Source: an uncultured Ruminococcus sp. (GTDB lineage Bacteria; Bacillota; Clostridia; Oscillospirales; Ruminococcaceae). From it: a stretch of DNA of 7,050 nucleotides. Below the pieces are notes generated by a model. That model had not been told where the DNA came from. It saw only the letters and a program-made list of their open reading frames with translations, and did no database searches. Shown here piece after piece: positions 1 through 5,617 of the stretch (position 1 is the stretch's first letter; each line of letters starts with the position of its first letter). Location of the stretch: assembly GCA_900554975.1 (NCBI GenBank), contig USJI01000050.1, positions 1 to 7,050 on the forward strand, written 5' to 3'. The position numbers and the translations under genes are program-made.

Positions 1-1
1 T

Positions 2-1501
2 TTACTGGATGATTCCAGATGTGTCAACTGTCCAGACAGTATCATTGCTGTCTTTGATATCCTTGAACCCTTTTCCGAGTTCCGGACGGGAAGCGGAAGA
101 GGAGGAAGAGGTTGCTTTCTGGATGGTGCCGCTGGTGTTTACCAGGTAGCGTTTTTCACCGGTGGAAACCGGCTCATAGCGGAGCTCTGGATCCGCCTTC
201 TTTAAAAGACCGTTTACATAAACCTGGTTATCGCGCTCGCCATGGTAGCCCTGTCCTTTGAGGGAACCTTTGGTCTGGAAATACCAGATCTGGTTTTCTT
301 CTAAATCATCATTGTAAATAGTCTGCTTGCCGGTACGCATCACGCCGTCGTCGCCGAAGTAGTAGGAGGCGAAGCTGCCATCCGCCTGTTTCAGGCTCTG
401 AAGCCCGGTCTGCATTTCACCGCGTTCGTTGAAGCAGTAGCGCTCGGAATTGATGGTGAAAATAGCAAGATCCTTCTCGGCAAAGTAAGCGGTTCCATTT
501 TTAAAGAAGAAGGAAAATGGCTCTTCTTCTTCGCTGATGCCAGGTGCCCCTTCAATGGTGTACCAGCCGCTTGCCCGGCGTCCGCCATTTTCCGGATCGT
601 AATAGCGGAAATCGTTTAAGCTGACAGTGTCTGTGGCAGAGTTGTCCGCTGTTGCTGCTTCGTTTGAAGGTGTGCTGGAGCTTACAAAGCCAGCTTCCGC
701 GACATTGATCCAGCCTGTCTGCATCTGGCCGTCGATGAAAGTGTAGTAGGCATTGTCGATTTTGCGGTCCATCTGGTTTACGATCATGCGTCCTTCGGTG
801 TCAAAATAGCACCAGATATCTTCATCGTCTGTGTCTTTCGTGATGGTTTCCAGCAGAATCCATCCGGTTTTTCTGGCGCCATCATCCTCCTCGCCGAGGT
901 AGTAGGTCTGTCCGTCCAGTTCCAGAAGCCCGGTCTGCATCAGTCCGTCCTCGTCGAAATAGTAGGTTTTTCCGTCAACATCATACATACCCGTTGCTTT
1001 TCCGGATTCATCTGCATAGTATTTATTTCCATTACTGATTATAAACCCATATTCCCTCTGACCGGTTTCAGGTGAAAAATACATTCTTATATCATTAATG
1101 GTATACCAGCCGTATTTCATAACGCCTTTTTTAGCAAAGTAATATTCTTTACCGTCTATCAACTGATAACCGATAACATATTCACCGTTTTCTGATATGT
1201 AATATTTTTTGCCGTCAGTTCCTTCCTGCCAGCCATACTGAACCGGTGTTTCAGCAGATACGGCAGTTGTCTGAGCCGCTGAATCTTCAACCTCTGTAAC
1301 GGCAGATGTAACAGTTGTCTGAATCGTTGCATCATCATTGTTTGTCACAGAAGTTGTAACGGTTGTCTGAACTGTCATATCTTCATTCTCCGCTGCAACA
1401 GATGAAGTAACTACCGGTTCTTCTGCTGATGCTCCGGCAGATACTGCTGCTGATATCAGACATACAGCAGACAGAGCAATCAGATATTTTAACCTTTTCA
1501 T
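2..1501 (-). CDS. Secreted cell-wall/glucan-binding repeat protein (choline-binding-like)
   Basis: A complete 499-residue secreted protein that probably adheres to cell-wall polymer or extracellular glucan. Residues 1-26 are a signal peptide (KRLK, a hydrophobic core, then ASA before EE). Residues 38-85 are three 16-residue acidic/Thr repeats forming a spacer. From about residue 89 to 465 there are repeated units of about 20 residues with the pattern G-W/Y, DGKxYYF, then DG/GxMQTG (for example YYFDEDGLMQTG), typical of CW_binding/Choline_bind repeats. A Ser-rich stretch and a short tail ending in SGIIQ follow. There is no LPXTG motif, dockerin or catalytic domain, so retention would be through the repeats alone. 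The ATG at 1501 has GGAGGG (1511-1506) four bases upstream and a consensus promoter at 1571-1599. Oddly, the 3' two thirds of the gene is much GC-richer than the 5' third, suggesting a mosaic origin. The ligand (choline, teichoic acid or glucan) cannot be told from sequence. Confidence 0.85.
   Translation of the reverse strand: MKRLKYLIALSAVCLISAAVSAGASAEEPVVTSSVAAENEDMTVQTTVTTSVTNNDDATIQTTVTSAVTEVEDSAAQTTAVSAETPVQYGWQEGTDGKKYYISENGEYVIGYQLIDGKEYYFAKKGVMKYGWYTINDIRMYFSPETGQREYGFIISNGNKYYADESGKATGMYDVDGKTYYFDEDGLMQTGLLELDGQTYYLGEEDDGARKTGWILLETITKDTDDEDIWCYFDTEGRMIVNQMDRKIDNAYYTFIDGQMQTGWINVAEAGFVSSSTPSNEAATADNSATDTVSLNDFRYYDPENGGRRASGWYTIEGAPGISEEEEPFSFFFKNGTAYFAEKDLAIFTINSERYCFNERGEMQTGLQSLKQADGSFASYYFGDDGVMRTGKQTIYNDDLEENQIWYFQTKGSLKGQGYHGERDNQVYVNGLLKKADPELRYEPVSTGEKRYLVNTSGTIQKATSSSSSASRPELGKGFKDIKDSNDTVWTVDTSGIIQ
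1247..1390 (-). repeat. Three degenerate 48-bp repeats encoding a 16-residue acidic/Thr spacer
   Basis: Residues 38-53, 54-69 and 70-85 of the wall-binding protein align as ENEDMTVQTTVTTSVT, NNDDATIQTTVTSAVT and EVEDSAAQTTAVSAET. The stretch lies between the signal peptide and the first wall-binding repeat, so it most likely acts as an extended, possibly glycosylated spacer. That role is inferred from composition. Confidence 0.8.
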
Positions 1502-1546
1502 TTTACCCTCCAGTTATAATTCTTTTTAAATTATTTTATGCTTTCC

Positions 1547-1570
1547 TTTAAACGACTAAATACGCTTAAA
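1547..1570. repeat. Imperfect dyad at the transcription start of the wall-binding gene
   Basis: TTTAAACG (1547-1554) and CGCTTAAA (1563-1570) form inverted arms of 8 bp with one mismatch (a G-U pair in RNA) around an 8-base centre. The dyad directly abuts the -10 box (1571-1576), so it would span the transcription start. It may be an operator or a 5' mRNA hairpin, but AT-rich intergenic DNA produces such dyads by chance. Confidence 0.35.
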
Positions 1571-1599
1571 ATTATACACCTTTCACTAAAATATGTCAA
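1571..1599 (-). promoter_or_regulatory. Consensus sigma-A promoter of the wall-binding gene
   Basis: On the minus strand, TTGACA (1599-1594) and TATAAT (1576-1571) are both perfect consensus hexamers, separated by 17 bases. The -10 box lies about 70 bases upstream of the ATG at 1501. The -35 box contains the TGA stop codon (1598-1596) of the methylase gene, so the promoter starts exactly where the upstream gene ends. I see no terminator between the two genes, so readthrough from the methylase gene is also possible. Confidence 0.85.
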
Positions 1600-2627
1600 T
1601 AATAGGGTGTGCCAACAGAAAAAAGTCCTGACAGAGAATCGGAAGATAAACATTTCTCAGTATAAAACGCATCATATAATGTTTCAAGATTTTCCGTACA
1701 GTATTCTATTTCTTTTGAATAATTCTTTGCTGTAATCACTACACGTTCAAAATCTGTACCCGTCCTGCATTCTGAAAGATACGCAATTATCCATGTACTT
1801 AATATAGCTAATTTTACTTTTGATAAAATTTCACCATCAAATACACCTTTAAGAAAATACCGATAAATAAAATACACTGCAATCCTGCGTAAATATATTT
1901 CATTCTGTTTCTTATAGCCTTTAAAACAATCTGCAAATTTCATACTATTATAAATGTATGGAATCCACCCTTCGTCCATAGGTTCAAGTTCAGTAAAAAT
2001 ATTAAGGATTGATTTTATGTCCGGACAACATGAAACAGCAGTATTTTTCCATTCAGGGACAATATAGTCATCATTGTCCATGCGACACTGCAATTCTTCC
2101 GAAAAGCAAATAAGACAGCCGATTGAATCTGCAAAATCCGGATCATCATGTAAATGTTGAATGATAACCTGTCGTGCATCATGGAGAAAATTAAAAAGCA
2201 ATTCATCAGAAAAATCGCTTTCATCTTCCGGTATAATACTTTCAGTAAGAGAAAAATCTTCTGACATAACAAGACTTGCTGCTGCTTCACAGCAAAGACC
2301 GATCCCGCCCTCTTTAATACTTCCGAACCATTCATAAAATCTTGGGTGATCGGTACATATCTGACATAGATTATCTTCGCCAAGTTCTGTATAAATGTCA
2401 CATAGGTTTCTGTTGTTCAGAAAAGGACAGCGCTCTTTTTCGTTCAGAATAAAACTGCCTTCAGAGATATTCTGTTTAAGACGGTTCCCGAAAGCCCCGT
2501 TAATGTTCATGTATTTTTTCAGCGTAACAGCATCTATATCTATTTCCCAGCCTATACAGCAATTATCGCTGCATTTATCAGCCAGACATTTAAATTTATT
2601 GTAATATGAAGGCGTGCGAAAAATCAT
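1596..2627 (-). CDS. fliB-like: FliB-family lysine N-methylase (cysteine-rich)
   Basis: A 343-residue cytoplasmic protein with no signal peptide. It has the family's cysteine pattern: C14, C19 and the pair C23-C24 (ending in CCIGWEI), then C67 (ERCPFL), C76, C88 and C91 (LCQICTDHPRF), and the pair C112-C113 (GLCCEAA). These motifs define the FliB/YkgJ-like CxxCxxCC group, whose founding member methylates lysines of Salmonella flagellin; the cysteines are thought to bind a metal or iron-sulphur centre. The protein is somewhat shorter than enterobacterial FliB (about 400 residues), with a divergent C-terminal half. The ATG at 2627 has a weak GGGGAA site (2639-2634) six bases upstream and a promoter at 2662-2691. 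No flagellin or flagellar assembly gene is visible here, so the real substrate is unknown and may be another surface or secreted protein. The family call is firm; the substrate is not. Confidence 0.85.
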   Translation of the reverse strand: MIFRTPSYYNKFKCLADKCSDNCCIGWEIDIDAVTLKKYMNINGAFGNRLKQNISEGSFILNEKERCPFLNNRNLCDIYTELGEDNLCQICTDHPRFYEWFGSIKEGGIGLCCEAAASLVMSEDFSLTESIIPEDESDFSDELLFNFLHDARQVIIQHLHDDPDFADSIGCLICFSEELQCRMDNDDYIVPEWKNTAVSCCPDIKSILNIFTELEPMDEGWIPYIYNSMKFADCFKGYKKQNEIYLRRIAVYFIYRYFLKGVFDGEILSKVKLAILSTWIIAYLSECRTGTDFERVVITAKNYSKEIEYCTENLETLYDAFYTEKCLSSDSLSGLFSVGTPYY

Positions 2628-2661
2628 TTAAAATTCCCCATTCTTATTCAGTATAATTTAA

Positions 2662-2691
2662 ATAATAGCACGAATTCATTGAGAAAGTCAA
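2662..2691 (-). promoter_or_regulatory. Probable sigma-A promoter of the lysine methylase gene
   Basis: On the minus strand, TTGACT (2691-2686) and TATTAT (2667-2662) are separated by 18 bases, each one base from consensus. The -10 box lies about 35 bases upstream of the ATG at 2627. It is back to back with the rightward promoter at 2757-2785, so the two genes are transcribed divergently. Confidence 0.65.
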
Positions 2692-2756
2692 TATACTTTT
2701 ACTGTATTTCAAAACCAATTGATTTCAAATTTAAAATGCGGATTATCAAAAAAGTA

Positions 2757-2785
2757 TTGTCCATATACAAATTATATGGTATAAT
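2757..2785 (+). promoter_or_regulatory. Promoter of the LRR-dockerin gene with extended -10
   Basis: TTGTCC (2757-2762, four of six consensus bases) lies 17 bases from a perfect TATAAT (2780-2785). TGG directly precedes TATAAT, giving the extended -10 form TGnTATAAT, which can make up for the weak -35. The ATG at 2837 is about 50 bases downstream. Confidence 0.75.
2761..2779. repeat. Perfect 7-bp inverted repeat within the LRR promoter (operator candidate)
   Basis: CCATATA (2761-2767) and TATATGG (2773-2779) are perfect inverted arms around a 5-base centre. The dyad begins on the last two bases of the -35 box and ends just before the -10 box, so it fills the whole spacer. A bound dimeric regulator there would block RNA polymerase or alter the spacer geometry. 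The dyad is seen directly; the regulator is inferred and unidentified. Confidence 0.6.
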
Positions 2786-2824
2786 TAGAATTATTAAAAG
2801 AAATTTTTTCTATATTTAATGAAC

Positions 2825-2831
2825 AGGGGGA
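2825..2831 (+). promoter_or_regulatory. Ribosome binding site that fixes the LRR gene start
   Basis: AGGGGGA lies five bases before the ATG at 2837. An in-frame ATG at 2819 lies upstream of this site and has no such site of its own. Starting at 2837 also gives a standard signal peptide opening with MKKK. Confidence 0.8.
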
Positions 2832-2836
2832 TTTTT

Positions 2837-5446
2837 ATGAAAAAGAAAATGATAAGTATGATTACAGCATTAGCCTGTGCCGTATGTGCAGTTGGGGTAA
2901 TGCCGGCAACAGATGATATGGCTTCTGCAGAAAGTTATAGTGATGATTTTTCTTATGGTGATTATCTTAAATACTGGAAAGTTGATGAAGATGAGGACGG
3001 GGCATATGACAATGTCAGAATTATCGACTGTGACGAATCTGCAACAACGGTTGAAATTCCGGCTGAAATTGATAATTTGCCTGTAACGGAAATAATGGAT
3101 TATGCATTTTCCGAATGTGAAAAACTTTCAGCTATAAATGTATCATCGGGAAATAATAATTACATCAGCATTGACGGTGTGTTGTTTAATAAGGATAAAA
3201 CAGAATTGATACAGTATCCTGCTGGAAAGTCTGAAACAACGTATACTATTCCGGATAGTGTAACGGAAATAGAAAGTGGTGCATTTTTTGGATGCACAAG
3301 TCTTTCTGGCATAGAAATTCCGGATAGCGTAACGGAAATAGGAAGTTCTGCATTTTTCGGATGCACAAGTCTTTCAAGCATAGAAATTCCGGATAGTGTA
3401 ACAAGTATAGGATTTTATGCATTTTCCGGATGCAAAAATCTTTCAAGCATAGAAATTCCGGATAGTGTAACGGAAATAGGATATAGAACATTTTACGGAT
3501 GTGAAAAACTTTCAGCTATAAATGTATCATCGGGAAATAATAATTACAGCAGTATTGACGGTGTACTGTTTAATAAGGATAAAACAGAATTGGAACAGTA
3601 TCCTGCTGAAAAGTCTGAAACAATGTATATTATTCCGAATAGTGTAACAAAAATTGACGAAAACGCATTTTGTGGATGTACAAGTCTTGAAGAAATAACT
3701 ATACCTGATAGTGTAACGGAAATAGGAAAATCTGCATTTTATGGAACACAACTTATTGAAACTCAGGACGGAGTTGAATATGTAGGCAAATGGGTAGTTG
3801 GTTCTGATAAAGATATAACATCAGCTGAAATAAAAGACGGAACAAAAGGTATTGCTTGTTCTGCGTTTCTGAGCCGTAACAACCTTGCAACTATAAGTAT
3901 ACCTGACAGTGTAACGAACATTGGCGAAAATGCATTTTATGAAACCCAGCTTATGGAAAATCAGGACGGAATTAACTATGTAGGCAAATGGGCAGTTGGT
4001 TATGACGAAGATATAACATCAGCTGAAATAAGAGAAGGAACAATAGGCATAGCAGATTGTGCATTTTTGATTTGCAGTAATATTTCAGGCATAACTATAC
4101 CGGAAGGCTTAATGTACATAGGAAATTCTGCATTTGATGGTTGTGATAATATCTATAATGACGGAACTATTGAAATTCCTGCCAGTGTGGTAAGAATAGG
4201 CGATGAGGCATTTCAGTGTAACTATGACAGTAAGTTGATAGGGTTCTTCAACATCAAAAATCCTGATTGTGTACTCGGAAAAGATTGTATGTATAACGCT
4301 GCTATTTTCGGAGAGGAAAACTCGATATTACAGGCTTGCGCCGAAAAGGAAGGAATCCCGTTTAACCCTGTGATTGTTACCGAAGCAGGTGAATACAGTA
4401 TAGAACTTGCTTATAACAGCACAAAAGATATTTTATTCTGTCCGTCAGAATCCGGAAATTATAGTGTTCGTACAAAAAGCGACAAGGCACACAAGACATC
4501 ATTCGGAAACAGTACTCATTATTCATCAACATATGAAAATGAAGTTGACAGCCAGGATGAATTAACAGCCGGCAGCTATTATATGATTAACATTGATTCC
4601 AAACTGGAGAACGAAAACTTTAATAACTGGAACGAAGGAGATTTGCCTGCAACAGTTAAAGTTGATATATACCATGTAATTTCAGAAAGCAAGGATATCA
4701 GCGAACTGGTTGATTATGATGTTCCTTCATATGTACGTTCTGATATATCTTTTAATCTGGAAGAAGCTTCAAATGTTATTTTGAACATAAGTGAAAATCT
4801 GAAACATCTTATAATTCATTTTGATGAATCAGGCTATGAAAAAAGCAGTGAGTGGAAATCCAACGGAATTTATACACTTGAAAGCGGTTCTTATATGTTG
4901 AGAATATATGGTAATGATAACGACGCAAAACTTAATGCTTCCCTGACACCGTATACATCAACTACAACTGTAACCACAACCTCACCGACAACATCTACCA
5001 CAGTAAGCACATCTGTTTCAATAACAACAGATTCAGTATCATCGGGAACAGAAACAACACCAGATGTAACAGGCACTACAACAGATTCAACAACTGTAAT
5101 AAGTACAGATGCGACAACAGATGTTACAACTACAAAGGCAAGCACAGCTGATACAACAGCAATCTCAACATCGGTTTCTACAACATCAACTTCAACATCA
5201 GTATCTGCTACTTCATCACCAATCACAACTACTGTACCGCCGACAACTACACCACAGGTAACAGGCATACTCGGTGATGCAAACAGTGACGGTAAGCTTG
5301 ACGTTCGTGATGCGGCGTACATAGCAAGAATGCTTGCACAGAGGGATACTGAAAAGCTTCCGAAAAATGCAGACTTCAACGAAGACGGACAGATAAACGT
5401 TCGTGATGCGGCGGCAATTGCAAGATTCCTTGCGAAAAAGCATTAA
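2837..5446 (+). CDS. Secreted BspA-type leucine-rich-repeat protein with C-terminal dockerin
   Basis: An 869-residue secreted protein predicted to dock onto a scaffoldin cohesin of a cellulosome-like complex. Residues 1-31 are a signal peptide (MKKK, a hydrophobic stretch, ASA before ES). Residues about 70-512 are LRR_5/BspA-type repeats with the core IPDSVTEIGxxAFxGCxxL, including two IDGVLFNKDKTELxQYPA variants and two 66-residue units with YVGKW, closed by a cap ending in CAEKEGIPFNPV. Residues about 515-705 look like two beta-rich domains, each with a GxY element (AGEYSIEL and SGSYMLRIYG). Residues 707-809 are a Thr/Ser linker. Residues 810-869 are a type I dockerin with two calcium loops (DANSDGKLD and DFNEDGQIN). 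No catalytic domain is recognised, so it probably binds a protein or polysaccharide. It is monocistronic: it has its own promoter and is followed by a strong terminator. Confidence 0.9.
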   Translation: MKKKMISMITALACAVCAVGVMPATDDMASAESYSDDFSYGDYLKYWKVDEDEDGAYDNVRIIDCDESATTVEIPAEIDNLPVTEIMDYAFSECEKLSAINVSSGNNNYISIDGVLFNKDKTELIQYPAGKSETTYTIPDSVTEIESGAFFGCTSLSGIEIPDSVTEIGSSAFFGCTSLSSIEIPDSVTSIGFYAFSGCKNLSSIEIPDSVTEIGYRTFYGCEKLSAINVSSGNNNYSSIDGVLFNKDKTELEQYPAEKSETMYIIPNSVTKIDENAFCGCTSLEEITIPDSVTEIGKSAFYGTQLIETQDGVEYVGKWVVGSDKDITSAEIKDGTKGIACSAFLSRNNLATISIPDSVTNIGENAFYETQLMENQDGINYVGKWAVGYDEDITSAEIREGTIGIADCAFLICSNISGITIPEGLMYIGNSAFDGCDNIYNDGTIEIPASVVRIGDEAFQCNYDSKLIGFFNIKNPDCVLGKDCMYNAAIFGEENSILQACAEKEGIPFNPVIVTEAGEYSIELAYNSTKDILFCPSESGNYSVRTKSDKAHKTSFGNSTHYSSTYENEVDSQDELTAGSYYMINIDSKLENENFNNWNEGDLPATVKVDIYHVISESKDISELVDYDVPSYVRSDISFNLEEASNVILNISENLKHLIIHFDESGYEKSSEWKSNGIYTLESGSYMLRIYGNDNDAKLNASLTPYTSTTTVTTTSPTTSTTVSTSVSITTDSVSSGTETTPDVTGTTTDSTTVISTDATTDVTTTKASTADTTAISTSVSTTSTSTSVSATSSPITTTVPPTTTPQVTGILGDANSDGKLDVRDAAYIARMLAQRDTEKLPKNADFNEDGQINVRDAAAIARFLAKKH
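3116..3262 (+). repeat. Copy 1 of a dispersed ~147-bp repeat inside the LRR gene
   Basis: This segment matches 3500-3646 with about ten mismatches by eye and no gaps, 384 bases (128 codons) away. It encodes the LRR variant containing NVSSGNNNY and IDGVLFNKDKTEL. The in-frame spacing points to internal duplication of the repeat region. Confidence 0.85.
3248..3523 (+). repeat. Four tandem 69-bp LRR units
   Basis: Units begin at 3248, 3317, 3386 and 3455, each opening with ATTCC and encoding 23 residues of the form IPDSVTEIGxxAFxGCxxLSxIE. The first three are very similar in DNA sequence; the last runs into the second dispersed copy. The exact period of 69 keeps the frame, so copy number could change between strains without breaking the gene. 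Confidence 0.85.
3500..3646 (+). repeat. Copy 2 of the dispersed ~147-bp repeat inside the LRR gene
   Basis: Near-identical partner of 3116-3262. Among the few changes are IQYPAGK to EQYPAEK and TIPDSV to IIPNSV. The two copies bracket most of the 69-bp tandem units and could recombine to delete or duplicate them in frame. Confidence 0.85.
3701..4096 (+). repeat. Two tandem 198-bp LRR units
   Basis: Units start at 3701 and 3899, and the next LRR begins at 4097, again 198 bases on. Each encodes 66 residues with IPDSVT, AFY, TQL, QDG, YVGKW, DITSAEI and an AF motif. They are more diverged from each other than the 69-bp units, which suggests an older duplication. Confidence 0.8.
4955..5263 (+). 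other. Thr/Ser-rich linker segment of the LRR-dockerin protein
   Basis: About 103 residues (707-809) composed mainly of Thr and Ser with scattered Val, Asp and Pro, ending in TTTPQVTG before the dockerin. Such linkers separate modules in secreted ruminococcal enzymes and are often glycosylated (family knowledge). The DNA is ACA/ACT-rich, which explains the long spurious reading frame on the opposite strand. Confidence 0.85.
5264..5443 (+). other. Type I dockerin domain of the LRR protein
   Basis: Residues 810-869 contain the two duplicated half-sites of a dockerin: GDANSDGKLDVRDAAYIARML, and DFNEDGQINVRDAAAIARFL. Acidic or amide residues stand at the calcium-binding positions 1, 3, 5, 9 and 12 of each loop (D/N/D/D/D and D/N/D/N/D). 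The positions that usually set cohesin specificity (10 and 11) are Val-Arg in both halves, so the domain looks symmetric and could bind in either orientation. Confidence 0.9.
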
Positions 5447-5464
5447 AATTAGTTATAAACCAAG

Positions 5465-5497
5465 AAAGAGATGAGCTTAAAGTTCATCTCTTTTTTT
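5465..5497 (+). terminator. Intrinsic terminator of the LRR-dockerin gene
   Basis: AAAGAGATGAGC (5465-5476) pairs with GTTCATCTCTTT (5482-5493) over 12 bp, including one G-U pair, around a TTAAA loop. A run of seven T ends at 5497. It starts 18 bases after the stop codon and separates the LRR gene from the sigma operon. Confidence 0.9.
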
Positions 5498-5572
5498 ACT
5501 GCATACTTGTAAAATCATATGCCTCTATCCATTATTTTTTAAGAAATGGGATTTTTTCCGTTTCTGATTCGT

Positions 5573-5578
5573 TATAAT
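5573..5578 (+). promoter_or_regulatory. Probable -10 box of the sigma/anti-sigma operon
   Basis: A perfect TATAAT lies 39 bases before the TTG start at 5618. I find no convincing TTGACA-like -35 at 16-18 bases upstream; the region holds a T-run instead. The promoter may need an activator, or an alternative sigma factor may use other bases here. Its position argues against translation starting at the upstream ATG at 5546. Confidence 0.45.
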
Positions 5579-5599
5579 AGTGAGGCGCCTGAAAAAGCG

Positions 5600-5607
5600 A
5601 AAGGAGG
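5600..5607 (+). promoter_or_regulatory. Ribosome binding site that fixes the sigma factor start
   Basis: AAAGGAGG is a near-perfect site ten bases before TTG at 5618. The same 11 bases, AAAGGAGGAAC, occur before the downstream anti-sigma start (6073-6083) at similar spacing, which supports the non-ATG start. Confidence 0.8.
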
Positions 5608-5617
5608 AACGGATATT

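Noticed and set aside
1538..1735. Short plus-strand frame across the promoter and the methylase 3' end
   Set aside because: It has no ribosome site, and it crosses a consensus minus-strand promoter and the antisense of a conserved gene.
2015..2401. 128-residue minus-strand frame within the methylase gene
   Set aside because: It is an out-of-frame shadow of the methylase, whose frame carries the conserved cysteine motifs.
2651..2667. AT-rich near-palindrome around ATTTAAAT by the methylase -10 box
   Set aside because: It consists only of A and T in an AT-rich intergenic region, so a chance dyad is likely. It is not reported as an operator.
2819..2836. Upstream ATG adding MNRGIF to the LRR protein
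   Set aside because: The ribosome site AGGGGGA lies inside this extension and serves the ATG at 2837, which begins a normal signal peptide.
3160..3491. Minus-strand frames with repeated FCIRKMH/LHYPEF-type peptides
   Set aside because: They are shadows of the 69-bp LRR repeats on the plus strand. Their regularity comes from the underlying repeats.
3248..3523. Regular tandem repeats that could suggest a CRISPR array
   Set aside because: The 69-bp units are contiguous, coding, in frame and translate to LRR motifs. There are no unique spacers between identical short repeats.
4891..5379. 162-residue minus-strand reading frame opposite the linker and dockerin
   Set aside because: It is the complement of ACA/ACT-rich linker codons, giving a Val-rich low-complexity product. 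There is no ribosome site, and the plus-strand gene is well supported.
5546..5617. Upstream ATG adding 24 residues to the sigma factor
   Set aside because: It lies upstream of the TATAAT box, has no ribosome site, and encodes residues outside sigma region 2. The TTG at 5618 is better placed.
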